From contig JAEWVF010000035.1 in the NCBI GenBank assembly GCA_023459215.1, forward strand, positions 1-36,319: 36,319 nt of DNA. The letters are read 5' to 3'. The notes below the pieces were generated by a model. It saw nothing but the letters and a program-made list of their open reading frames with translations, was not told the origin of the DNA and did no database searches. The stretch comes from Chloroflexota bacterium. GTDB lineage: Bacteria > Chloroflexota > Anaerolineae > Anaerolineales > Villigracilaceae. The number at the start of each line of letters is the position of its first letter. Within the stretch, counting starts at the first letter, position 1. Of this stretch, positions 14,678-23,183 are shown piece by piece. The position numbers were made by a program, and so were the translations under genes.

Positions 14678-17440
14678 ATGTTATCGGTCATTTTGAAAGA
14701 CCTGAAATCACATCTTATCCCGCTCGGGTTCCTGGGGCTGGCCCTGCTCATGTTCATCCTGACCCCCTTCTGGGCCTGGGATTGGTACCACGCGCCTTTT
14801 GCCGGCTTCCTGGTCGAGCCAAACAACATCCTGAGCCAGATCAGCGGCAAAGACTGGCAAGGCAAAGCCCTGGGGCTGGAATGGTCTGACCAACTGGTGG
14901 CGCTCAACCAACAACCGATAGAAAACACAGCCGAGATGTACAACTTCCTGCGCCAAAACGGCTGGCAGGATTTCGAAGCCAGTTTTTACCGGCGCAGCGA
15001 TCAATCCACTTTTAGCGTTACGATCACCCCGACCCAGGCCCAAAGCCGTGACCTGCTCTCGCTCTTCATCATCCCCTACCTGGTCGGGCTGACCTCGCTG
15101 GCCATCGGACTATGGGCGTATCGCCTGCGGCCCGACTTCCGCCCAACCCGCGCTTTCGCCATTTTCGTTGCCTCGGCTGCCCTGCTCACCTCCACCTTTC
15201 TGGATATGAACACCACCCACCGGGTGGTATTGCTCTGGGCGCTCAGCCTGCCCGCCGCCGGCGCATCCCTGGCATACCTGGCATTAATGTTCCCGCAGGA
15301 ATTGCCACTCATCCGCCGCTGGCCTTTCCTGCGCCTGCTGCCCTTCCTGATCGGGCTGGCGCTCGCCGTTCGCATCGCCCGCGACATACTCCTGCCGCCC
15401 AGCCCCTATGCCTACATCGATTCGTGGCGTTGGGGCTACATTTTTATCGCCCTCGGAATTTTCACCTTCCTGGGTACCCTGACCCGGCGCGTCCTGGGAG
15501 ACAGTTCACCCATCGTTCGTCAGCAAAGCCGCGTGATCATCTTCGGCGCCGCCCTGGCCCTCCTGCCGGTCCTGGTGCTATACCTGCTGCCCATCGGATT
15601 CCAGGGCAGCGTGCCAGAGTTTCGCCCCGAGTTGCTTTTCCCGCCCATCATCCTGCTGCCGCTTTCCGTTACCTATGCGATTCTGCGCTACCGCCTGCTG
15701 GATGTAGACCGCTGGCTCAGCCGCGCCCTGACCTATGTGCTGACGACCAGTGCTGCACTGCTGTTATTCTTTCTCCTGCTCAACGGCGCCTCGTTCATCT
15801 TCCAGCAAACCATTCAATCGGACGATCCCTTCATCGTTGCCGCCTACATCCTGATCCTGGTCATCGCCTTCCTGCCGCTGCGCAACCTGATCCAGCGCGG
15901 CATAGACCGCATCTTTTACCGCTCCCAGGCCGACTACCGCCGCATCCTGACCAATCTCTCGCAAAGCCTGGTGATTACGCCGGAGCTTGACCGCACCGTC
16001 AACCTGCTGCAAACCGAACTGGACCGCGCCCTGACCCCCGAAAAGTTCATTGTTTTCCTTTTCGAGGATGACCGTCAGCTTTACGTGCCGTTCTCGGAGC
16101 ATTACCAAACCGACCGCACCTTCCAACCCGGAGATGCGCTACCCAACCTGCTCAGCAAATCCGCCCAGCCGCTCTGGCTGCCGCCCGAAAGCCCCCTGCC
16201 GGTTGAGTTGCAAGCCGAACCGGATATGGAATGCCAGGTTTTTGTCCCGCTGCGCTACGAAGGCCGCCTGATCGGCTTCATGGCTCTCGGAGGCCGCCGC
16301 TCCGGCGAACCCTACACCAGCGACGATCTCGAATTCCTGAGCGCTGTCGCCGCGCAATCGACGTTGGCCCTCGAAAACGCGCGCCTCTTCCAAAACCTGC
16401 GCCACACCCTCGATGAAACCCTTGAAATGAAAAACCTGATGGATGACATCTTCGCTTCGGTAGCCACCGGCATCATTACCACCAACGTCGAACATAAAAT
16501 CACGCTCTTCAACACCGCCGCCGAACGGATTCTGGGCGTTCCGCTCAGCAAAGCCATCGGCAAACCGATTGAATTGGCCCTGCCCGGCCTGCCCATCGAA
16601 GAAATTGCCCAAAGAGTGATGCAAAACAATAAAATCTCCCAGGGCAAGGAATTCACCCCGACCCTGTCTGCGCGCGGCGAGGTGGTGCTGCGCGTCTCGG
16701 CCTCGCCGCTGAAAGACGCCCATCTCGCCACCAAAGGCGCAACCATCGTCTTCGAAGACCTGACCGAGAACCGCAAACTCGAAAAAGAACGCCAAATCAT
16801 CCACCAAACCTTCGGACGGGTGGTCGCCCCGCGCGTGCGCGACCGCCTGCTCTCGAACCCGTCAGGCCTCGACCTCGACGGCGCCCGCACCCTGGTCACT
16901 GTCCTGTTTGCCGACCTGGCCGGGTTTACCTCCTTCAGCGAAGGCAATATTCCTGAAGATGTCTTTGCGGTACTGAACACCTACCTCGACATCGCCGCCC
17001 AGGCCATCCTCGAACAGGAAGGCACCCTCGACAAATTCATGGGCGACGCCGTTATGGCCATCTGGAACAGCCCCGACCCGCAAAGCGATCACGCCCTGCG
17101 CGCCTGCCGCGCCGCCCTGAACCTGGTCCATCGCACCCTCGAATCGCACAACCGCTATACCAACCCCGCCTTCCATCGCATCTTCCGGGTGGGCATCACC
17201 ACCGGTTACGCCATGGTCGGCAATGTCGGCACCAGCGACCTGTTCAATTACACCGCCATCGGCGACACTGTCAACATGGCCCAACGCCTGCAAGCCAGCG
17301 CCCAACCCGGACAAATCTTCATCCAAAAAGAAACCTACGACATCGTTAAAGACCAGGTTGAAGCCACCCAGATGGAACCGCTGACCGTCAAGGGGCGCAC
17401 ATCCAGCGTTGAAACCTACCTGTTGCGAGGCGCAAAATGA
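14678..17440 (+). CDS. Multi-domain membrane adenylate cyclase (PDZ-like, multi-TM, GAF, PAS, class III)
   Basis: A 920-residue sensor enzyme predicted to make cAMP. It begins with one helix (about 12-32), then a PDZ-like external segment (about 50-115, with LEWSDQLVALNQQPIEN). About eight further helices follow (about 130-430), then a GAF domain (450-600), a PAS domain (620-725) and a class III cyclase domain (755-915). The cyclase has both metal-binding Asp (FADLAGFT, KFMGDAV) and the transition-state Asn and Arg in DTVNMAQRL; Lys in DKFMGD and Thr in YTAIGD favour ATP over GTP. AAAGGA precedes the ATG at 14678; an upstream extension would overlap PrsW. It overlaps the next gene by ATGA. 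Confidence 0.9.
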   Translation: MLSVILKDLKSHLIPLGFLGLALLMFILTPFWAWDWYHAPFAGFLVEPNNILSQISGKDWQGKALGLEWSDQLVALNQQPIENTAEMYNFLRQNGWQDFEASFYRRSDQSTFSVTITPTQAQSRDLLSLFIIPYLVGLTSLAIGLWAYRLRPDFRPTRAFAIFVASAALLTSTFLDMNTTHRVVLLWALSLPAAGASLAYLALMFPQELPLIRRWPFLRLLPFLIGLALAVRIARDILLPPSPYAYIDSWRWGYIFIALGIFTFLGTLTRRVLGDSSPIVRQQSRVIIFGAALALLPVLVLYLLPIGFQGSVPEFRPELLFPPIILLPLSVTYAILRYRLLDVDRWLSRALTYVLTTSAALLLFFLLLNGASFIFQQTIQSDDPFIVAAYILILVIAFLPLRNLIQRGIDRIFYRSQADYRRILTNLSQSLVITPELDRTVNLLQTELDRALTPEKFIVFLFEDDRQLYVPFSEHYQTDRTFQPGDALPNLLSKSAQPLWLPPESPLPVELQAEPDMECQVFVPLRYEGRLIGFMALGGRRSGEPYTSDDLEFLSAVAAQSTLALENARLFQNLRHTLDETLEMKNLMDDIFASVATGIITTNVEHKITLFNTAAERILGVPLSKAIGKPIELALPGLPIEEIAQRVMQNNKISQGKEFTPTLSARGEVVLRVSASPLKDAHLATKGATIVFEDLTENRKLEKERQIIHQTFGRVVAPRVRDRLLSNPSGLDLDGARTLVTVLFADLAGFTSFSEGNIPEDVFAVLNTYLDIAAQAILEQEGTLDKFMGDAVMAIWNSPDPQSDHALRACRAALNLVHRTLESHNRYTNPAFHRIFRVGITTGYAMVGNVGTSDLFNYTAIGDTVNMAQRLQASAQPGQIFIQKETYDIVKDQVEATQMEPLTVKGRTSSVETYLLRGAK

Positions 17441-18066
17441 ACGAAGCCTATCATGTATCCATGACCGAGGAAGCCCTTGCGCCCAGCTTCAGCCCGCAAG
17501 CCTTACAGCAAATCGTGCAGGCCAACCTGGGGCAGGATGCGCTCATCTACCAGATTGCCCGCGACCACTTCCACTTTGACAACAACTCCTTCGCGGCCTC
17601 GTATGCCTACATCGAAGCCTGCCGCCAAAACACCATCCAGGCCCTTCGCTCCGGCGATGCGGCCCAGGCGCGGGCAGAATTTGGGCGGCTGACGCACACC
17701 GTGCAGGATTTCTACGCCCATACCAACTACACCAGCCTGTGGCGCGAACTGCATCCCAACGCCGCCCCGGATCAGATCGACCCGCTGCTCGCGTCCTGTT
17801 TAAATGACCCTCGTTTACATTCCGGGCGGCTGTACTACCCGCAGGAAATTCTGTACTTTGTGCCTTTCCTGCGCGAGTGGATTCTCCCGCGCCTGCCGCG
17901 CGACTCGCACGCTCACATGAACAAGGACGACCCCTCCCGTCCGGATTTCGAATACGCCCGCTCGGCAGCCACCCAAAGAACCCGCCTGGAGTGGCTGAGC
18001 TTGGCGGAAACGCTGACAGACGTCGAAAAAACCGCTTTTACCGGCCAGGGCAGCCGCCCCGGCTAA
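17437..18066 (+). CDS. HET-C / zinc-dependent phospholipase C-like protein
   Basis: A 209-residue, mostly helical protein without a signal peptide. Its best marks are RDHFHFDN and GRLTHTVQDFYAHTNYT, a His/Asp-rich pattern shared with HET-C and zinc-dependent phospholipase C-like domains, and RDSHAHMNKDDPSR further on. In relatives such His and Asp residues bind zinc. Whether this protein is an active hydrolase is unknown. It overlaps the cyclase gene by four bases, suggesting translational coupling and a shared pathway. Confidence 0.68.
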   Translation: MNEAYHVSMTEEALAPSFSPQALQQIVQANLGQDALIYQIARDHFHFDNNSFAASYAYIEACRQNTIQALRSGDAAQARAEFGRLTHTVQDFYAHTNYTSLWRELHPNAAPDQIDPLLASCLNDPRLHSGRLYYPQEILYFVPFLREWILPRLPRDSHAHMNKDDPSRPDFEYARSAATQRTRLEWLSLAETLTDVEKTAFTGQGSRPG

Positions 18067-18088
18067 TTCAACCTCCAACACCAAAAGG

Positions 18089-18094
18089 TATAAT
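18089..18094 (+). promoter_or_regulatory. Candidate internal promoter for yqeY, possibly leaderless
   Basis: TATAAT ends 6 bases before the YqeY ATG, which puts the expected transcript start on the A of ATG. There is no well-placed ribosome-binding site. The -35 region is weak. Confidence 0.4.
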
Positions 18095-18100
18095 CAAACT

Positions 18101-18547
18101 ATGGACACAAAAGCCAACCTCAATCAAGCCCTGAAAGACGCCATGAAAAGTGGCGATGAAACCCGCAAGCGCACCGTGCGCATGGTACTGGCCGCCATCA
18201 AACAGGTCGAAGTCGACAAGCGCATCGAGCTGGATGAAGCCGCAGTCATCGCAATCCTGCAAAAGGAAAGCAAAACCCGGCGCGAATCGCTCGAAGAAGC
18301 GAAAAAAGCCGACCGCCAGGACCTGGTCGCCGCCGCCCAGGCGGAAATCGATATTCTCAACACCTTCCTGCCCCAGTCGATGAGCGGCGAAGAGCTGCGC
18401 GAACTGGCCCGGCAAGCCATCAGCGAAACCGGAGCCAGCGGCCCTGCCGATATGGGCAAGGTGATGAAAGCCATGCTGCCCAAGGTCGCCGGGCGCGCGC
18501 CGGGAGACCAGGTCAGCGCAGCCGTTCGCGAGTTATTGACATCATGA
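18101..18547 (+). CDS. yqeY: GatB/YqeY domain protein
   Basis: A 148-residue helical protein of normal YqeY length. It resembles the C-terminal tail of the amidotransferase subunit GatB, which binds tRNA. Typical features are LKDAMKSGDETRKRTVRMVLAAIKQ near the start, seen here as separate helical segments, then LPQSMSGEEL and the glycine-containing AGRAPGDQVSAAVRELL end. Its exact cellular role is not established. It overlaps the PgpH gene by ATGA. No good ribosome-binding site is seen, and TATAAT lies just upstream. Confidence 0.92.
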   Translation: MDTKANLNQALKDAMKSGDETRKRTVRMVLAAIKQVEVDKRIELDEAAVIAILQKESKTRRESLEEAKKADRQDLVAAAQAEIDILNTFLPQSMSGEELRELARQAISETGASGPADMGKVMKAMLPKVAGRAPGDQVSAAVRELLTS

Positions 18548-20673
18548 CCAAAAGCGAAGTAAAACGCTGGTGGCAGAGTATTCCGCGCCATGACATTTTG
18601 ACGCTGTTATTGCTCGTCCTGACCAGTCTGGCAGCCTACGCCATCCTGGCTGCCCCAATCCTGTTTGGCACCGAACAGATAACACTCCAGGCCGGCCTGG
18701 TTGCCCCGCAGGATTACCAGGCCCCGCGCAACGCCGAATACATCAGTGAAGTCCGCACAGAACAGGCCCGCAGGATCGCCGAAAACAACGTCAGCGATGT
18801 GTACACATCACCAGACCGCGCCATCGCGCGCCGGCAGGTGGAATTGTTGCGTTCCGCCTTGCAATTCATCCAATCGGTGCGCGATGACCCGGCGGCCCTG
18901 CCCGCCGAAAAGCGCGCCAGCCTGGCCGCGCTAGCCGATGTCAGCCTGAGCGAACAGGCCATAACCAACATCCTATCGATGACCGAGGTGCGTTGGGCCG
19001 GGGTGCAAACCGAATCGATGCAGTTGCTCGAGCGTATCTTCCGCAACTCGATCCGTGAACGGAATCTCGAAAGCACCCGTCAGGGGGTACCCGGCCTGGT
19101 CAGTTTCGCGCTGAACGAAGAACAGGCGGCCCTGGTGGTCGAACTGGTTTCCCCGTTTGTGGTTGCCAACAGCTTTTTTAGCGAAGAACAAACGGCCCTG
19201 GCCCGCGAACAGGCCCGTCAGGCCGTTCAGCCCATTACCCAAACCTACATTGCCGGTGAAATCGTTGTCCAGCGCGGTGCTGTTCTGACCGAGGCCAACA
19301 TCGAAGCCCTGCGCAACCTGGAACTCATCCGCCCGCGCAACCCAACCCTCGAATATCTCTCCTCGGCGGCGCTGGTTGCCGTCTTTATGGTTTTTATCGG
19401 CATGTACTTCCACCGCCGCAGACCCTATTTTTACAACGATGGGCGCAGCCTGGTGCTGATTGCCCTGCTCTTCCTGCTCTTCCTGTTCATGGCCAGGCTG
19501 TTGATTCCCTACCGCACCCTGGTTCCTTATTTCTTCCCCCTGGCCGGGTTCGGCATGTTGATTGCCACCCTGTTCGGCCCAGGCGGGGCCTTGATCCTGA
19601 GCCTGGGGCTAAGCGTTCTATCTGCCTACAATCTGCCCAACAGCTTCGACCTGACTCTATACTTCATGTTTTCCTCGCTGGTCAGCATTCTCTCGCTTGG
19701 CAAGGCCCAGCGCTTCGGAGCTTTCATCTGGTCGGGTGTGGTCGCCACCATGACCGGGACGGCCATCCTGGTAGCCTATCGCCTGCCCGAAGCGGAAATC
19801 GATACGCTGGGATTTTTCCAGTTTGCCGGGGCGGCGCTCTTCATGGGCATGCTTTCGGCCAGCCTGGCCCTGATCCTGCAATACCTGCTGGCCGAATTCC
19901 TGGGCCTGACCACGCCCCTGCGCCTGGTTGAAATTTCGCGGCCAGACACCCCGCTGCTGCAATTCCTGTTGCGCAATGCGCCCGGCACCTACCAGCACAG
20001 CCTACAAGTTTCGAACCTGGCCGAACAAGCCGCCGAAAAACTGGGCATGGATACGCTGCTCATCCGCGTGGGTGTGCTCTACCATGATGTCGGCAAAGCG
20101 ATGAACCCGGCTTTTTTCATCGAAAACCAGATGCCCGACAATCTCAACCCGCATGACGACCTCGATCCGCAGGTGGCCGCCGAAACCATCATCCGGCATG
20201 TCACCGACGGGGTTGCGTTGGCCAGGAAACATCGCCTGCCCAAACGTATCCAGGATTTCATGCTTGAGCATCACGGAACCTTGATTACACGCTACCAATA
20301 CACCCAGGCAATCAAGGCCGCCGGGGATGATGCCTCCAAAGTGGATGAGAGCAAGTTCCGCTATCCGGGGCCGCGACCGCGCTCGCGCGAAACCGCCCTG
20401 CTGATGCTCTCTGACGGGGTCGAAGCCCGCGCCCGCTCCAACCGGCCCAAAACCGAGGAAGAACTGCGCAAAATCGTGCAGCAGACCATCGATTTTTGCC
20501 AAAAGGAAGGCCAACTGGCCGAGACGCGTTTCACCTTGAAAGACCTGACCATCATCACCGATTCATTTGTCTCCACCCTGAACGGCCTTTACCATCCGCG
20601 CATTGCCTACCCATCCTCGGCGGAAGTGCGCGCCTTGCAGGAAGCTGCAACCCAAAAGAGGGAGTTGGAATGA
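18544..20673 (+). CDS. pgpH: 7TMR-HDED / HD-domain cyclic-di-AMP phosphodiesterase (PgpH-like)
   Basis: A 709-residue membrane phosphodiesterase. One helix (about 20-42) is followed by an external 7TMR-HDED domain (about 50-260), then about seven helices (270-470). The cytoplasmic HD domain (about 475-660) has YQHSLQVSN, LYHDVGK, ETIIRHV and LEHHGT, the metal-binding His and Asp of this family. Characterised PgpH proteins hydrolyse c-di-AMP to pApA. The gene order PgpH-YbeY-DgkA is also found in Firmicutes (yqfF, ybeY, dgkA), here without phoH and era. It overlaps ybeY by ATGA. Confidence 0.94.
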   Translation: MTKSEVKRWWQSIPRHDILTLLLLVLTSLAAYAILAAPILFGTEQITLQAGLVAPQDYQAPRNAEYISEVRTEQARRIAENNVSDVYTSPDRAIARRQVELLRSALQFIQSVRDDPAALPAEKRASLAALADVSLSEQAITNILSMTEVRWAGVQTESMQLLERIFRNSIRERNLESTRQGVPGLVSFALNEEQAALVVELVSPFVVANSFFSEEQTALAREQARQAVQPITQTYIAGEIVVQRGAVLTEANIEALRNLELIRPRNPTLEYLSSAALVAVFMVFIGMYFHRRRPYFYNDGRSLVLIALLFLLFLFMARLLIPYRTLVPYFFPLAGFGMLIATLFGPGGALILSLGLSVLSAYNLPNSFDLTLYFMFSSLVSILSLGKAQRFGAFIWSGVVATMTGTAILVAYRLPEAEIDTLGFFQFAGAALFMGMLSASLALILQYLLAEFLGLTTPLRLVEISRPDTPLLQFLLRNAPGTYQHSLQVSNLAEQAAEKLGMDTLLIRVGVLYHDVGKAMNPAFFIENQMPDNLNPHDDLDPQVAAETIIRHVTDGVALARKHRLPKRIQDFMLEHHGTLITRYQYTQAIKAAGDDASKVDESKFRYPGPRPRSRETALLMLSDGVEARARSNRPKTEEELRKIVQQTIDFCQKEGQLAETRFTLKDLTIITDSFVSTLNGLYHPRIAYPSSAEVRALQEAATQKRELE

Positions 20674-21128
20674 TTTTCATTGAAACCCAATATGACCTGA
20701 CGCCCGCGGTACTCAACGAGCTGGTTGAGAAAGCCGCGCTGGCCGCCCTGAAACACCAATCGGCGCCGGAAAATGCCGATGTGACCATTGTGCTCAGCGA
20801 CGACGAGCAACTGCACAACCTGAACCGGGATTATCTTGGGGTGGACGCCCCCACCGATGTCTTGTCCTTTCCAGCCGAAGAGACCGACCCGGAAACGGGC
20901 GACCGTTATCTGGGCGACATCCTGCTCTCGGTGCCGCGCGCCGCAACCCAGGCCGAAGCAGCCGGGCACGATGTCGAAGCCGAGGCGCAACTGTTGGTCG
21001 TGCATGGCGTCCTGCATCTGATGGGTCACGACCACGCCGAAGCGGATGAAAAAGAACGCATGTGGCAGGCCCAATCCGAAATCCTGGCCCAGCTCGGGTT
21101 GGAGGATATCCAAATCCGCGACTCGTAA
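20670..21128 (+). CDS. ybeY: Endoribonuclease YbeY
   Basis: A 152-residue metal-dependent RNase involved in 16S rRNA 3'-end maturation and ribosome quality control. The zinc-binding motif HGVLHLMGHDH is complete, and the upstream LNRDYLGVDAPTDVLSFP segment is highly characteristic. The start overlaps the PgpH stop (ATGA), with GGAG upstream; a longer reading frame would lie inside PgpH. Confidence 0.97.
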   Translation: MIFIETQYDLTPAVLNELVEKAALAALKHQSAPENADVTIVLSDDEQLHNLNRDYLGVDAPTDVLSFPAEETDPETGDRYLGDILLSVPRAATQAEAAGHDVEAEAQLLVVHGVLHLMGHDHAEADEKERMWQAQSEILAQLGLEDIQIRDS

Positions 21129-21137
21129 AACCAATTT

Positions 21138-21518
21138 ATGAAAAACTTCATCATCGCCCGCATCGCCTCCTTTCGACATGCCTTCCATGGCTGGTGGTAT
21201 GTCATCCGCACCCAGCGCAACGCCTGGATTCACGCCAGCATCACCACCCTGGTGCTCATCCTGGGGCTGTGGCTCGGACTGCCTGCCCGCGACTGGGCCG
21301 TCTTGATCCTGGTCATCGCCATGGTTTGGTCAGCCGAGTTTTTTAACACATCCATCGAAGCCGTTGTCGACCTGGCCAGCCCGGTTCACCACCCGCTCGC
21401 CAAAGTCGGCAAGGATGTTGGCGCAGCGGCAGTCCTGATCGCCGCCGGTGCGGCGGTGCTGGTGGGTTTATTAATTCTGGGTCCGCCTTTGTGGCAGCAA
21501 ATCATCTTGTGGAGATAG
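21138..21518 (+). CDS. dgkA: Diacylglycerol/undecaprenol kinase (DgkA family)
   Basis: A small integral membrane kinase of 126 residues with about three helices. The signature ENTSIEAVVD-like segment reads FFNTSIEAVVDL, and HPLAKVGKDVGAAAVL provides the catalytic and nucleotide-binding residues. Gram-positive members phosphorylate undecaprenol; E. coli DgkA acts on diacylglycerol. Which applies here cannot be read. It lies 9 bases after ybeY, as in Firmicutes. Confidence 0.93.
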   Translation: MKNFIIARIASFRHAFHGWWYVIRTQRNAWIHASITTLVLILGLWLGLPARDWAVLILVIAMVWSAEFFNTSIEAVVDLASPVHHPLAKVGKDVGAAAVLIAAGAAVLVGLLILGPPLWQQIILWR

Positions 21519-21522
21519 AAGA

Positions 21523-22371
21523 ATGAGTTTAAGTTTTCGCTTTGGCACGGTTGGCTCGCCCAGCAATACCCCAAAAAAGCCCGGCGGCTCGGTTGGCGCA
21601 ATCCTGTTCAGCCGCGAAATTGGCCTGGACGCGCTCGAACTGGGCTGGGTGCAATCGGTGCGCGTTTCGGTTGAAACCTGCGCCGCCATTAAAGAAACAG
21701 CCGCGGCGCAGGATGTCGGCGTCAGCGTGCATGCCCCCTACTTTATCAATCTCAATGCCAACGCGGAAGAGTGGCCGAAGAGCCGCCAAAGGCTGATGGA
21801 TGCCGCCCACTACGGCAACCTGGCCGGGGCAACCGACATTATCTTCCATCCCGGCTCTTACTTCGAACAGCCCGCCGCAGAAGTGCTCAAAATCGCCATC
21901 CCGCGCCTGCAAGAATGTGTGGATGAACTGCGCGCAGCCGGCAACCCGGTCAACCTGCGGCCAGAGACGATGGGCAAAAGCGCCATGCTCGGATCGCTTG
22001 AAGATACCCTGGAAATGTCGCGCCAAATCCCCGGCGTTTTACCCTGCCTTGATTTTGCCCACCTACACGCCCGCCCCGGCGATGGAACGGTCAATTCCTA
22101 CGATGAGTGGAGCGCGCGTCTCGAAGCTTACGGCAAGGCCCTGGGCGAGGCTGCGCTGGCACGGCTCCACATCCACCTTTCGGGGATCGAGTACGGTCCC
22201 AAAGGCGAGAAAAACCATCTGCCCGTTGCCGAATCAGATTTGGACCTGGAGGGCCTGTTCCGCGCCCTGCACGCCTTCAAGGCCGAAGGCCGCATCCTGT
22301 GCGAAAGCCCAATTATGGAAACAGATGCCCTTTTTATGCGCGACACCTGGCGCAAAATCAGCAGCCAATAG
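21523..22371 (+). CDS. TIM-barrel AP endonuclease family 2 (endonuclease IV-like)
   Basis: A 282-residue TIM barrel. Endonuclease IV metal ligands can be matched: His in SVHAPYFINL, His in IIFHPGSY, Glu in RPETMGKS, Asp and His in CLDFAHLHA, His in LHIHLSG, and Glu in LCESPIME. The usual Asp-x-His pair near the end reads Lys-Asn-His (GEKNHLPV), so one ligand of the third metal is changed, as I recall from archaeal-type relatives. DNA repair at abasic sites is likely, but a sugar isomerase-like role cannot be excluded. GGAGA lies before the ATG. It is the last gene before a strong terminator. Confidence 0.82.
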   Translation: MSLSFRFGTVGSPSNTPKKPGGSVGAILFSREIGLDALELGWVQSVRVSVETCAAIKETAAAQDVGVSVHAPYFINLNANAEEWPKSRQRLMDAAHYGNLAGATDIIFHPGSYFEQPAAEVLKIAIPRLQECVDELRAAGNPVNLRPETMGKSAMLGSLEDTLEMSRQIPGVLPCLDFAHLHARPGDGTVNSYDEWSARLEAYGKALGEAALARLHIHLSGIEYGPKGEKNHLPVAESDLDLEGLFRALHAFKAEGRILCESPIMETDALFMRDTWRKISSQ

Positions 22372-22376
22372 ATAAA

Positions 22377-22400
22377 AAAAGAGCCTTTCGAGGCTCTTTT
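22377..22400. terminator. Bidirectional terminator with TTCG tetraloop
   Basis: A 10-bp stem (22377-22386 with 22391-22400) closes a TTCG loop, with an A-run on one side and a T-run on the other. It separates the DgkA-side operon from the convergent NarL-type regulator. Confidence 0.92.
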
Positions 22401-22426
22401 CATTTCAGGGCACAACGCTTGGTTTA

Positions 22427-23086
22427 TCAAACGGTAATGTATTCGCGCAAGTTGTGTTCAACAGCATAAGCAGCGGCTTCGGCGCGGTTGTTGACACCCA
22501 ATTTCGAGAGAATGCTCGAAACATAGTTGCGCACCGTGCCTTCACCCAGGAACAAGGCCTTGGCAATCTCGCGGTTGGTCTTGCCTTCAGACACCAGCAA
22601 GAGCACGTGCTTTTCCTGCTGGCTCAGGTGCGAAAAAGCCGAGGCTTCCTCATCCTTGACCGCCTTGCGCACTTCCTGGAAGACGCGCTGGGTTACTGCC
22701 GGGTCAAGCAAGGCTTCCCCGCGCCCGACCGCATACAGGGCATGAACCAGGTCTTCGCCGCCAATTTGCTTGAGAATATAGCCCGAAGCCCCCGCGCGGA
22801 TTGCCGAAAAGAGCATTTCATCCTCGGCATAGGAGGTTAACATAATCACTTTCGTATCCGGGAAACGCTGGACAATTTCCTCGCAAGCTTCGATCCCCGA
22901 GGTGCCCGGCAAGCGGATGTCCATCACAACAATATCGGGCTGTAAATTTGCAACCTGCTCCAGGGCTTCACGCGCTGAACCAGCTTCCCCGATGACTTCA
23001 AAATTCGGGTGCCTGTCTAACAACGCTTTCAGGCCGAGTCGAACCACTTCATGATCATCTACCAGCAAAATACGCTGTTTTCCCAT
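22427..23086 (-). CDS. NarL/FixJ-family response regulator
   Basis: A 219-residue two-component regulator. The receiver domain (1-120) has the acidic pair Asp10-Asp11, the phosphorylation site Asp56 in VVMDIRLPG, Thr in MLTSYAED and Lys in YILKQIGG. The C-terminal LuxR-type helix-turn-helix (about 150-215) has LSQQEKHVLLLVSEGKTNREIA. It should bind DNA as a dimer when phosphorylated. AGGAG precedes the ATG. No histidine kinase gene is in the window. It has its own promoter (23116-23144), so it is probably separate from the kinase-FHA operon upstream. Confidence 0.95.
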   Translation of the reverse strand: MGKQRILLVDDHEVVRLGLKALLDRHPNFEVIGEAGSAREALEQVANLQPDIVVMDIRLPGTSGIEACEEIVQRFPDTKVIMLTSYAEDEMLFSAIRAGASGYILKQIGGEDLVHALYAVGRGEALLDPAVTQRVFQEVRKAVKDEEASAFSHLSQQEKHVLLLVSEGKTNREIAKALFLGEGTVRNYVSSILSKLGVNNRAEAAAYAVEHNLREYITV

Positions 23087-23115
23087 GCGCTCCTACCTCT
23101 CCAGTTTGAGTTTGG

Positions 23116-23144
23116 AGTATAGCCGAGACGAGTTTCTCTGGCAA
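23116..23144 (-). promoter_or_regulatory. Sigma70-type promoter of the NarL-type regulator
   Basis: On the minus strand TTGCCA, a 17-base spacer and TATACT lie 30 bases upstream of the ATG. Confidence 0.7.
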
Positions 23145-23151
23145 GGGCTAA

Positions 23152-23178
23152 CAAAAACGACCAGAAATATCGTCTTTT
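23152..23178 (-). terminator. Weak candidate terminator after the OmpR-type regulator
   Basis: On the minus strand an A/T-rich 9-bp stem with one G-T pair (AAAAGACGA with TCGTTTTTG) lies just after the operon's last stop codon. It is weak. Confidence 0.35.
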
Positions 23179-23183
23179 CGGGG

